DNA of 9,377 nt from Methyloceanibacter sp. (GCA_025449615.1 JANWJA010000093.1:1-9377); one strand, 5' to 3'. Shown: positions 1 through 7,899, numbered from the stretch's first letter. A program made the numbers and translations. The notes: generated from the sequence alone by a model not told the origin.

Positions 1-2
1 CG

Positions 3-545
<543 letters not shown>

Positions 546-548
546 CCG

Positions 549-953
549 ATGGCCGACACCTTCAAATTCGATCTGGTCTCGCCGGAGCGGCTGCTCGTCT
601 CGGCCGATGTCGAGCAGGTCGTGGTGCCGGGCTCCGAGGGCGACTTCACCATGCTGCCTCATCATGCTCCGGTGCTGACGGGATTGCGGCCCGGCGTGCT
701 GGACATCGCCTCCGATGGCGGCAAGCAGACCCGCTATTTCATCCGTGGCGGCTTTGCCGAAGTGGGCCCCGCAGGCCTCACCGTGCTCGCGGAAACCGCG
801 ATCGACCTTGCCGAGCTCGATGCCTCTATGCTGGCTCAGGCCATCAAAGACGCTGAAGAAGACTTGACTGATGCTACCGAGCCCAATATCCGCGACAAGG
901 CACAGACTAGGCTCGATCAGCTCCGCCAGGTCCAGTCCGCGCTCAATCTCTAG
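549..953 (+). CDS. atpC: F1F0 ATP synthase subunit epsilon
   Basis: The 134-residue epsilon subunit is the central-stalk protein that couples and can inhibit F1. The N-terminal beta-sandwich (about residues 1-85) has the family pattern FDLVSPERLL, GDFTMLPHHAPVLTGLRPG and the FIRGGFAEV strand. The C-terminal part (about 88-134) is a helical hairpin rich in Ala, Asp, Glu and Gln, the regulatory arm. Length is normal for the family (E. coli about 139). The ATG at 549 lies three bases after the atpD stop. The purine-rich end of atpD (GCCGAGGCAG) is the only ribosome-binding candidate, so translation is probably coupled to atpD. It is the last gene of the ATP synthase operon here. Nothing is unusual. 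Confidence 0.97.
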   Translation: MADTFKFDLVSPERLLVSADVEQVVVPGSEGDFTMLPHHAPVLTGLRPGVLDIASDGGKQTRYFIRGGFAEVGPAGLTVLAETAIDLAELDASMLAQAIKDAEEDLTDATEPNIRDKAQTRLDQLRQVQSALNL

Positions 954-984
954 CCTTATTTCCCCATCTGATTGTTTCGGTGGC

Positions 985-1000
985 TAGGGCCGGCGCCCTA
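985..1000 (+). terminator. Small hairpin after atpC, possible weak operon end
   Basis: TAGGGC (985-990) and GCCCTA (995-1000) form a perfect six-base inverted repeat around a CGGC loop, 31 bases after the atpC stop. No T-run follows, so it is not a canonical Rho-independent terminator. It could stall polymerase, protect the 3' end of the atp mRNA, or be chance in GC-rich DNA. The 90-base gap (954-1043) otherwise holds only a TATAAC (1008-1013) without a convincing -35 partner. Confidence 0.25.
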
Positions 1001-1035
1001 TCCTTGCTATAACTCCCCCAACAACAAGACGGATC

Positions 1036-1041
1036 AGGGGG
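1036..1041 (+). promoter_or_regulatory. Ribosome binding site fixing the MMPL gene start
   Basis: AGGGGG lies just upstream of the ATG at 1044, with two bases between. The frame is open further upstream to a TTG at 972, but the 24 residues this would add (Pro, Asn, Tyr and Cys rich) do not look like a transporter N-terminus and would be translated through the 985-1000 hairpin. The ATG at 1044 is therefore preferred, although the spacing is shorter than ideal. Confidence 0.6.
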
Positions 1042-1043
1042 AA

Positions 1044-3368
1044 ATGCAGCAAAAGGCCGAACCAAAACGCGTGCGGTCCTTGAGCTTCGGGTTGGAGCGG
1101 CTGGGATTGACCGTGCTCCGCTACCCGGCCTTTACCGCGGCCATCATCATTGCTGTCACCATCGCGGCCTTCTTCGGCATCTCCAAGCTCCGCGTCGATG
1201 ATTCGCTCTCCGAGCTGTTCCGCACCGACACACCCGAATTCCACGACTACGAGGTGATGTCGGAGCGCTTCCCCTCGAGCGAATATGACGTACTCATAGT
1301 CATCACCGGCGACAAATTGCTCGACCGAAAGTCGATCACAGCGCTCCGCAGCCTGCTCACCGAGTTGCAATTCGTCGACGGCATGACCGGCCTCGTCTCG
1401 CTGTTTTCCGCGCGCGAGGCGCCGGAGCCGGGCAAAGTTCCCGGTCCCGTCTTCCCGGCCAAGCTGCCCAAGGGCGAGGACTACGACAAGCTTATCGAGC
1501 AGGTCCGCAAGAACGAGATCATCTCCGGCAAGCTGCTTTCCGACGACGGCACGTTGACGCTCGTGCTGCTCGCGCTCGACCGCAAGGTCGTTTCCGACAA
1601 GGGACTCGCCTCCGTGGTGCAGCAGATCCACGACACCGCCGAAACCGAGCTGAAAGATACCGGGCTCGGCATGAAGCTCTCCGGCGCTCCGGTGATGCAG
1701 CTCGAAATCAGGAACGCCGTCGAACGCGACCGCAATCTCTATAACGCGCTTGGCTTCTTGTTTGGCGCCATCATCGCCTACGCCTTCTTCCGCCGCTTAT
1801 CCTTGATGGTCATCGCGGCGCTGCCGCCCGTGGTCGCCATCATCTGGTCGCTCGGCCTGTTCGGCTGGCTCGGCTTCAAGCTCAATCTGTTTTTAAATGT
1901 CATGATCCCGCTGATCATGGTGCTCGGCTTCTCCGACTCCATGCAGCTCACCGTCGCCATGCGCAATCGCTTGCTAGAGGGCGATCGCCGCATCAAGGCG
2001 GCGCGCTATGCCGTGCTCGTGGTCGGCCCGGCCTGCGTGCTCGCCACAGCCACTGCCGCCGCGTCGTTCATTGCATTGTTCTTTTCCGATTCTGCTTTGA
2101 TCCGCACTTTCGGCTTTGCCGGCGCGATGTCCACGGTGATCGCCTTCATCGTCGGCATCTCGCTGGTGCCGCTCCTCACCCGCACATTGATCGGGCGCAA
2201 TACCAGGCCGTTGGTTGCCAATCTCAAGAGCCACGACTGGGCCATGAATGCGCTGAAACGTTTCTGCGCCTGGATCGCCGAAATCGGCGTGCGGCACCCA
2301 AAGACCGTAGTCGCTCTCGGTCTTCTCATCGTCATCGCGTTCGGGGCCATCTATACCACGCTGCCGCCACGCTATCGCCTGGCCGACCAGGTACCCGATC
2401 GCGAGCAGGCCGTGGCTGCCTCAGAGCAGCTCGACGCGAAGCTGACCGGCGCCAATCCGCTTCACGTCATGGTCGATTGGCCCCGGGGCAAGACGCTCTA
2501 CGACCCCGACGTGCTGAAAGTGATCGGCGACATTCACGCCATCGTCGAGGACCAATCGGGTGTCGGCAATGTCTGGTCGATCGAGACCTTGCGTCGCTGG
2601 CTCGCCAAGACCGGCGAGGACAAGCCTGACAAGCTCAAGGAATATATGGGCATCCTGCCCGACTATCTGACCCAGCGCTTCATCGACGAGAAGGACAACT
2701 CGGCCGTCGTCACCGGCCGCATCCCCGATGTCGATGTGAGCGACCTGCTTCCCGTCATCGAGAAGCTCGACGGCAAGCTCAACACGGTACGCGAGGCTAA
2801 TCCCGGTTACCGCATCGTCATCACTGGATTGTCCGCGATCGCCGCGCGGAACAGCGCCACCATGATCAGCAAATTGAATGCGGGTCTCACCACCGAGATC
2901 GTCTTCATCTGCATTTTCTTGGGACTCGCCTTCCGTTCGATCATGGTCACCTTCGTCAGCATTCTGCCGAATCTGTTTCCAGTGTTCACCGCCGGCGCCA
3001 TTCTCGCCGCCTCCGGCGAAGGTCTGCAATTTGCCAGCATCGTCGCGCTGATCGTCTCCTTCGGTCTTTCGCTCAACGCCACCGTGCATTATCTCAACCG
3101 GTTGCGGCTCGAGGCGCGGCCGGGAGAGGATCCGGCCATCGGCGTCGAGCGCGCCACCGTGCTGATCGGGCCGGCTCTGGTGCTGACTTCGCTGATCCTC
3201 GCCTTCGGGCTTGGCGTGACGGTTCTCTCCGACCTGCCGTCCTTGCGGCTGTTCGGCAAGTTGTCGGGGCTCACGCTGATGGCGGCGTTGATCGGAGATC
3301 TTTTGATGTTGCCGGCGAGCGTGCTGCTTGCCCGGCGCATCGGCGCGCACTGGCGAAAGGCGAGTTAG
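1044..3368 (+). CDS. RND-superfamily (MMPL-type) transporter, 12 predicted TM helices
   Basis: A 774-residue inner-membrane protein with the duplicated RND layout: TM1 about 29-48, a large periplasmic domain 50-230, TM2-6 about 235-375, TM7 about 421-438, a second periplasmic domain 440-615, and TM8-12 about 617-762. Such proteins use the proton gradient to move lipids, hopanoids or other hydrophobic compounds; the substrate cannot be told here. In the first half the TM4 motif is LGFSDSMQ with an acidic residue, D298. The matching second-half motif is FGLSLNATVHYLNR, with N678 where VDD-type sequences have aspartate. At 774 residues it is shorter than the hopanoid exporter HpnN as I recall it, so that name is not applied. 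The start is ATG 1044 with AGGGGG upstream. It sits alone between the atp operon and the convergent rppH, with no adaptor or outer-membrane gene beside it, and its TAG stop overlaps the rppH stop by four bases. Confidence 0.88.
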   Translation: MQQKAEPKRVRSLSFGLERLGLTVLRYPAFTAAIIIAVTIAAFFGISKLRVDDSLSELFRTDTPEFHDYEVMSERFPSSEYDVLIVITGDKLLDRKSITALRSLLTELQFVDGMTGLVSLFSAREAPEPGKVPGPVFPAKLPKGEDYDKLIEQVRKNEIISGKLLSDDGTLTLVLLALDRKVVSDKGLASVVQQIHDTAETELKDTGLGMKLSGAPVMQLEIRNAVERDRNLYNALGFLFGAIIAYAFFRRLSLMVIAALPPVVAIIWSLGLFGWLGFKLNLFLNVMIPLIMVLGFSDSMQLTVAMRNRLLEGDRRIKAARYAVLVVGPACVLATATAAASFIALFFSDSALIRTFGFAGAMSTVIAFIVGISLVPLLTRTLIGRNTRPLVANLKSHDWAMNALKRFCAWIAEIGVRHPKTVVALGLLIVIAFGAIYTTLPPRYRLADQVPDREQAVAASEQLDAKLTGANPLHVMVDWPRGKTLYDPDVLKVIGDIHAIVEDQSGVGNVWSIETLRRWLAKTGEDKPDKLKEYMGILPDYLTQRFIDEKDNSAVVTGRIPDVDVSDLLPVIEKLDGKLNTVREANPGYRIVITGLSAIAARNSATMISKLNAGLTTEIVFICIFLGLAFRSIMVTFVSILPNLFPVFTAGAILAASGEGLQFASIVALIVSFGLSLNATVHYLNRLRLEARPGEDPAIGVERATVLIGPALVLTSLILAFGLGVTVLSDLPSLRLFGKLSGLTLMAALIGDLLMLPASVLLARRIGAHWRKAS

Positions 3369-3865
3369 CGCACCAGCGGCTGAAATTCCGCTACGATCGC
3401 CTCATAGACCGGGCGCTTGAACGGCACCACAAGGTGCGGCAAATCTTCGAGCTTGACCCAGCGCCAAGCATCGAACTCGCGCTCATACCCGGGCTGAGGT
3501 TCAAGGTCGATCTCGCCCTCCTCGCCCTCGAAGCGCGCCGCGAACCAAAGTTGCTTCTGCCCGCGATAGCGCCCTTCCCATGCCACGCCGATCAGCTCGC
3601 TGGGCAGATCGTAGTTCAGCCAGTCGCGCGCGCGCCCGATGATGCGCGCGGTTCGAATTCCGGTCTCTTCATTCAGCTCGCGGAGTGCCGCCTTCTCTTC
3701 ATCTTCGCCCGGATCGATGCCGCCTTGCGGCATCTGCCACCAATTGCCGACACCCTCAGGCGCATCGGCGGCCTCGGAGCGCCTGCCGACAAAGGCGCGG
3801 CCTTCAGCGTTTAGCAGCATCACGCCGACACAAGGCCGGTAAGGCAAATCGTCAATATTTGTCAT
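3365..3865 (-). CDS. rppH: RNA pyrophosphohydrolase, Nudix family (RppH/IalA type)
   Basis: A 166-residue cytoplasmic Nudix hydrolase. RppH removes pyrophosphate from the 5' triphosphate end of mRNAs, starting 5'-dependent decay; alphaproteobacterial members are also called IalA, with activity on dinucleoside polyphosphates. The Nudix box fits the consensus exactly at residues 48-70: G48, E54, R62-E63-L64, E66-E67, G69-I70. Family marks around it are YRPCVGVML at the N-terminus, WQMPQGG, DWLNYDLP, YRGQKQLWF and the end VPFKRPVY. The start is ATG (3863-3865). The deacetylase stop TGA lies in the same frame five codons upstream, so no earlier start is possible. The 12-base gap is pyrimidine-rich on this strand with no clear Shine-Dalgarno, which suggests coupling to the upstream gene. 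It is the last gene of the minus-strand block. Confidence 0.95.
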   Translation of the reverse strand: MTNIDDLPYRPCVGVMLLNAEGRAFVGRRSEAADAPEGVGNWWQMPQGGIDPGEDEEKAALRELNEETGIRTARIIGRARDWLNYDLPSELIGVAWEGRYRGQKQLWFAARFEGEEGEIDLEPQPGYEREFDAWRWVKLEDLPHLVVPFKRPVYEAIVAEFQPLVR

Positions 3866-3877
3866 GAGGAGCTGTCG

Positions 3878-5098
3878 TCAAATTTGGCGCTGCGCATGGA
3901 CTGCGGCGCTGACCGGGACCAGCACGATGCCTTTGGCTTCGAGTTTCGCGGCCCAATCGGCGATCTGCTTGATTGTGGCGGGCTTGGCACTGACGACACC
4001 GATTGCCGAGCCTTTTTGTTTGGCCAAGGTCTCAAGTTCGGCAAGTCCTTTGGCGACATCGCCGTCGAGCTGCACATCGGCAACGGAATAGTCGAGACCG
4101 ATCGAGGACGCAATTTGTCCGCCGGTCGACGCCTTCACGCTGCCGTCGTCGACAAAGAGCAGGCCGCGCGCCTTCACCTCTTCGAGCACAGGCGCAAGCG
4201 AGGCCTGCGTCGCCTCGAACTTCGCACCCATATGATTGGTCAGGCCGACATAGCCGGTATAGCGCGACATCAACCATTGCAGGCGCTTTAGGTTTTCCTC
4301 CGGCGGCAGCGTCGTGAGCAAGGTATGCGGACCCGGGTCGGTGGCCGGATAATTCTCTGGCTCAAGCGGAATTTGCAACAGCACCTCATGCCCGGCAGAG
4401 CGCGCTTTCAGGATCCATTCTTGCAGATTGCGACCATAGGCACCGCAAGCCACGCTGACAGAAGCCGGCAATCCTTTGATGACATCCATCGTCACCCCGT
4501 CGGGAAGACCGATGCCCTCAACGAGAATGGCGATGCGCACCGGCTCGCCCGGCGCCGCCTTCCCGGCATAGCGCGTCTGCGCGGCATAAACCTCGGCCGG
4601 ACGTTTTCCGTCGGGCCCGACTTTGGGTAACGGGCCATATTGCGATTGCTCGACGAGCGCGGCCACTTTCGCCGGGTCATCGGGCATTCCGCTATCCACA
4701 CTCGCATCTCCACCAACCGAACCTTCAATGGAAACGGCGGTCGCGTCGCCGGAAGCTTGTTGCATTGGGGTCGAGGGTGCAGCCCCGGGAGCCTTTTGCG
4801 GCTCCGGCAGCGGCTGAACTGGCGAGGCTGGATCGACGGCAAAGCCCGGCGGCGGTGTCACATCGCCATTGGCGCCCGCTTCGGCGGGAGCAGGCGCCTG
4901 GGCGCTGTTTGGCGGGGGCAGTGCAGGTTCAGCTTGACCTTCAGCCCCAGCCGGTTCGAGCGAGGCACCTTCCGGTACGGCGACATCGAGCACCACGACC
5001 GGCTCGCCGGCATCAGGATCCGGGAAAAAAGCGAGCCCGGCCGCACCGAGGCCAAGCACAAGGAAAACGATCGAAGCCGCGACCACCAGCGCCTTCAT
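3878..5098 (-). CDS. Divergent polysaccharide deacetylase family protein (YibQ/DUF610-like)
   Basis: A 406-residue envelope protein. Residues 4-25 form a signal anchor or uncleaved signal peptide; about 30-165 is a Pro/Ala/Gly/Glu-rich, probably disordered linker; about 186-402 is the divergent polysaccharide deacetylase fold. Family motifs seen are GHEVLLQIPLEP (236-247), DPGPHTLL (254-261), NHMGAKF (288-294) and LLFVDDGS (313-320). The first strand reads RIAILVEGIGL (188-198), where catalytic deacetylases and many YibQ proteins carry an Asp pair, so sugar deacetylase activity is doubtful. It follows envC and ctpA, as yibQ follows envC in E. coli, which suggests a periplasmic role in cell-wall remodelling. 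The ATG start has a strong GGGGAGG ten bases upstream. Function beyond the family name is unknown. Confidence 0.87.
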   Translation of the reverse strand: MKALVVAASIVFLVLGLGAAGLAFFPDPDAGEPVVVLDVAVPEGASLEPAGAEGQAEPALPPPNSAQAPAPAEAGANGDVTPPPGFAVDPASPVQPLPEPQKAPGAAPSTPMQQASGDATAVSIEGSVGGDASVDSGMPDDPAKVAALVEQSQYGPLPKVGPDGKRPAEVYAAQTRYAGKAAPGEPVRIAILVEGIGLPDGVTMDVIKGLPASVSVACGAYGRNLQEWILKARSAGHEVLLQIPLEPENYPATDPGPHTLLTTLPPEENLKRLQWLMSRYTGYVGLTNHMGAKFEATQASLAPVLEEVKARGLLFVDDGSVKASTGGQIASSIGLDYSVADVQLDGDVAKGLAELETLAKQKGSAIGVVSAKPATIKQIADWAAKLEAKGIVLVPVSAAVHAQRQI

Positions 5099-5108
5099 TA
5101 CACGCGTC

Positions 5109-5115
5109 CCTCCCC
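5109..5115 (-). promoter_or_regulatory. Ribosome binding site of the deacetylase-family gene
   Basis: On the minus strand GGGGAGG lies ten bases before the ATG at 5098, filling most of the 27-base gap after the ctpA stop. It is the clearest Shine-Dalgarno in the block and supports ATG 5098 as the start. Confidence 0.65.
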
Positions 5116-5125
5116 ACTCTGCGGC

Positions 5126-6508
5126 CTAAGGCTGTTTCGCAGTCGCCTCAGGCGTTGCAGACTCAACCTCGGCCTTCTTCTTGGCGTCGCTATCGACCGA
5201 CTTGATCCCGCGCAACAGATCGAGCCCGTATTTCAGCTGCGTGTCCTTTTCCTTATCCGTGGCCACATAAGCCGAACTTCCAGACCCTTCCTCATCCTTC
5301 GTTGCGTCTTCGCCGTCGGCATCCTCACCTTTGAGGTGCCCACGCAAATTTGCCTCGCCGCGCGTGCTGACTTGGTCTGCCTTTGCCTTGAGGTCATCGG
5401 GAAGCTCTTCCTCGACCACGACTTCGGGCTCGATGCCCTTGGCCTGGATCGAACGACCCGACGGCGTGTAGTAACGCGCCGTGGTCAATCTGAGCGCACC
5501 GTTCGAGCCGAGCGGAATAATGGTCTGTACCGAGCCCTTGCCGAAAGAACGCGTGCCGACAATGGTCGCGCGATGATGATCCTGCAACGCGCCGGCGACG
5601 ATCTCCGAAGCCGAGGCCGAGCCGCCATTGATCAGCACTACGAGCTTCTGCCCGTCGGTCAAATCTCCGGCCCGTGCATTCGACCGCTGCGTCTCCTCGA
5701 GATCGCGTCCCTTGGTCAGCACGATCGCGCCTTGATCGAGGAACGTATCGGAGACCGAGATGGCCTGATCCAGCAAGCCGCCAGGATTGTTCCTGAGATC
5801 GATGATGTAGCCCTTGAGCTTCGGCCCAATCTGCTTCTTCAGGTCGTCGATGGCCTTCTGCAGGTTTGCCGTGGTCTGCTCGTTGAAGGTGGTGACGCGG
5901 ATATAGCCGACATCGTCCTCGGCATTATACTTCACCGGATTGATGTGAATGACGTCGCGGGTGACTTTGACATCGAACGGATCGTCGACGCCCTTGCGCA
6001 CGATGGTGAGCGTGATCGGCGAATTCACCGGACCACGCATCTTCTCCACCGCCTCTTGCAGGGTGAGTCCCTGAATCTGCTCTTTGTCGAGCGCGGTGAT
6101 CAGGTCGCCGCTTTGCAGGCCAGCCTTCGATGCCGGCGTATCCTCGATCGGGGACACGACCTTGACCACGCCGTTCTCCATGGTCACCTCGATGCCCAGC
6201 CCGCCGAACTCGCCGCGCGTCTGCACCTGCATGTCGCGGAAGTGCTTCGGATTGAGATAGGCGGAATGCGGATCGAGCGCCGCGAGCATGCCGTTGATAG
6301 CCGACTCGATCAGTTTCGAATCGTCGGGCTTCTCGACATAGTCGGCGCGAACGCGTTCAAGCACCTCGCCGAACAGATCGAGCTGGCGATAGATCTCGGA
6401 ATTGGCAGCCTCTGCTGTCTGGCTCCGCGCCAGGGCGACCATCGCCGAGCTGGCGGCAAGCACCGCCAGCACTAGAAGCGTCCACAGCGCGTATTCGGAT
6501 TTCCGCAT
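5126..6508 (-). CDS. ctpA: Carboxyl-terminal processing protease, S41 family with PDZ domain
   Basis: A 460-residue periplasmic serine protease. Order: signal peptide or anchor (about 7-27), helical N-terminal region, PDZ domain (about 98-172, with GGLGIEV and the SKAGLQSGD turn), then the S41 core (about 195-365). The Ser-Lys dyad is read as S299 in GGSASASEI and K324 in SFGKGSVQ; their spacing of 25, and Q328 four after the lysine, match characterised CTPs such as B. subtilis CtpB. The tail 370-460 is charged and low in complexity. CTPs trim C-termini of envelope proteins and, in several bacteria, peptidoglycan hydrolases. The frame extends to a start at 6544, but ATG 6508 is chosen because the signal sequence begins there, AAGGTG lies eight bases before it, and the longer form would overlap envC by 37 bases. 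ATG 6508 shares one base with the envC stop (TAATG). Confidence 0.95.
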   Translation of the reverse strand: MRKSEYALWTLLVLAVLAASSAMVALARSQTAEAANSEIYRQLDLFGEVLERVRADYVEKPDDSKLIESAINGMLAALDPHSAYLNPKHFRDMQVQTRGEFGGLGIEVTMENGVVKVVSPIEDTPASKAGLQSGDLITALDKEQIQGLTLQEAVEKMRGPVNSPITLTIVRKGVDDPFDVKVTRDVIHINPVKYNAEDDVGYIRVTTFNEQTTANLQKAIDDLKKQIGPKLKGYIIDLRNNPGGLLDQAISVSDTFLDQGAIVLTKGRDLEETQRSNARAGDLTDGQKLVVLINGGSASASEIVAGALQDHHRATIVGTRSFGKGSVQTIIPLGSNGALRLTTARYYTPSGRSIQAKGIEPEVVVEEELPDDLKAKADQVSTRGEANLRGHLKGEDADGEDATKDEEGSGSSAYVATDKEKDTQLKYGLDLLRGIKSVDSDAKKKAEVESATPEATAKQP

Positions 6509-7899
6509 TATCCTTGCACCTTTTCGGAAGCCGCGGCCCACCATGGGTCGGGGTCAATTGGCTTGCCGTCCTTCCTGAACTCTACATAAAGGACGGGGCG
6601 CGAATTCTCGTTACTGCCTTGGCTCGTCGGTCCTGGCGCGCCCATCACGGCAATCGGTTCGCCGGTGAGCACAAATTGGCCAAGGCTTGCGTCTATGCGG
6701 CTCATCCCCGCAAGGAGAACATGATAGCCCCCGCCCGTATTGAGGATCAAGAGTTGCCCATACGAGCGGAACGGCCCAGCATAGACCACCCAGCCGTCAG
6801 AAGGGGCGGTAATCCGGGCTTCCGGGCGGGTTTGCAAGCTAATTCCTTTGACTGTGCCCCCGGCGTCGTCGGCGTCACCGAACCGCTTCAACCGCTTGCC
6901 TTGAGCCGGCAGCGTTAAGCTGCCTTTGGCGCTGTCAAAGGGTATCGCGGGCTTCATGCGATCCGGGCTGGCAAAAGCGACCTTGGTTGAGTCGGGCTTG
7001 ATTTCGACCACCCTCTCATTGCCTCCGACAGCAAGCGACTGATCCTGCTGTTTCGCCCGAAGCGCCCGCTCCGCCGCGAGCTCTGCGTCATATTGCGCCA
7101 CCTCGGCCTTGGCGATTTGCTGGTCGAGCTTCTGGATCAGCTCGTTCAGATCGCTGACGGTGGATGCCTGCTCCTGGGCGGCGAGCTTGACTTGCGCCAG
7201 GGCCGTCTGGCTCTGCGCAAGTTTGATTCTCTTCTCTTCGAGCAGCTGGTCGGCACGGGCGCGCTCTTCGGCGAGCCGATCCGTCTCGGCCTTCTCCGCG
7301 TCGCGCTGTTCGCGGATACCGTTTTCTAGCGTCACCAGACCGTCGAGCTCGTGCGAAAGATTGTCGGCCTGGTATTTGAGCTCGGGGAACACTTCGGCGA
7401 GCAACATGGCGCTCCGCACCATGGCGAGCGCGTCGTCCCGGCGCGTGACGATCGCCGGCGGCGGCGTGCGTCCGATTCTTTGCATCGCACTCAGCATCTT
7501 CACGATCGCCGTTTTCCGCTCCGTGATCGAGTTCCGGATCACCGTCACCTGATCGGTAAGCTCAGCGAGCTTGCCTTCGGTCTCCGAGAGCTTGGCCTCA
7601 CTCGCCTGCACCCGCGAAGCCGACTCGATCAACTCACTGTTCAGTCGCGCGCGCTCCTCAGCGAGCGTCGCGATGTCTTGCGCAATCCCTTGTTCCTGCT
7701 CGCGGCTCGTATGCAACTGCTGCTCGGTCTCGTCGAGCCGCTTCTGCGCTTCGTCGCGCGAGATATCGTCCTCTGCAAATGCGATCCAAGCCGGCGCGCA
7801 AATCGCGCCTGCGAGGAGGAGTGTGAAGCTTGCGAGCCGCTGATATTTCAAGATCTGGGTTCGATGCGCCGCGCTCTGGCTGTCCGAGGGCGACGACAC
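6508..7899 (-). CDS. envC: EnvC-like murein hydrolase activator: coiled coil plus degenerate LytM domain
   Basis: A 463-residue secreted protein. A cationic N-terminus and hydrophobic stretch (about 18-42, ending near AFAEDD) form the signal peptide; heptad-rich coiled coils run about 45-140 and 180-290; the C-terminal LytM/M23-like domain spans about 330-455. In active M23 peptidases zinc is held by an H...D pair and HxH. Here the first site reads GISLQTRPEARITAP and the HLHFEV-type strand reads PVLYVEF (435-441), so the ligands are gone, as in E. coli EnvC, which activates cell-wall amidases instead of cutting. A role in septal peptidoglycan splitting is inferred. The GTG start at 7899 is the only start codon before an in-frame TGA at 7918-7920, with AGGG about six bases upstream; a TTG at 7851 is a weaker alternative. 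Its TAA overlaps the ctpA ATG. Confidence 0.9.
   Translation of the reverse strand: MSSPSDSQSAAHRTQILKYQRLASFTLLLAGAICAPAWIAFAEDDISRDEAQKRLDETEQQLHTSREQEQGIAQDIATLAEERARLNSELIESASRVQASEAKLSETEGKLAELTDQVTVIRNSITERKTAIVKMLSAMQRIGRTPPPAIVTRRDDALAMVRSAMLLAEVFPELKYQADNLSHELDGLVTLENGIREQRDAEKAETDRLAEERARADQLLEEKRIKLAQSQTALAQVKLAAQEQASTVSDLNELIQKLDQQIAKAEVAQYDAELAAERALRAKQQDQSLAVGGNERVVEIKPDSTKVAFASPDRMKPAIPFDSAKGSLTLPAQGKRLKRFGDADDAGGTVKGISLQTRPEARITAPSDGWVVYAGPFRSYGQLLILNTGGGYHVLLAGMSRIDASLGQFVLTGEPIAVMGAPGPTSQGSNENSRPVLYVEFRKDGKPIDPDPWWAAASEKVQG
6517..6522 (-). promoter_or_regulatory. Ribosome binding site of ctpA, inside the end of envC
   Basis: AAGGTG on the minus strand lies eight bases before the ATG at 6508 and within the last codons of envC; a second AAGGA (6511-6515) sits closer to the start. 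Together with the TAATG stop-start overlap this supports the 460-residue ctpA product and translational coupling. Confidence 0.55.

Noticed and set aside
1008..1013. TATAAC as a -10 box for the MMPL gene
   Set aside because: No -35-like hexamer at a fitting distance; a lone hexamer is not evidence of a promoter.
972..1043. TTG start 24 codons earlier for the MMPL protein
   Set aside because: No ribosome site, overlaps a hairpin, and the added residues are unlike a transporter N-terminus; ATG 1044 has AGGGGG upstream.
2421..3350. Open reading frame of 309 codons on the minus strand inside the MMPL gene
   Set aside because: Antisense shadow: the product is low-complexity Gly/Asp/Arg/Gln-rich sequence, while the plus frame encodes a complete 12-TM protein.
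4640..6475. Open reading frame of 611 codons on the plus strand
   Set aside because: It lies wholly opposite ctpA and the deacetylase gene, which have clear motifs; its product is rich in Arg, Leu, His and Asp with no recognisable domain, typical of antisense frames in GC-rich DNA.
6509..6544. Upstream start adding 12 residues to CtpA
   Set aside because: It would overlap envC by 37 bases, and the signal sequence and ribosome site fit ATG 6508.
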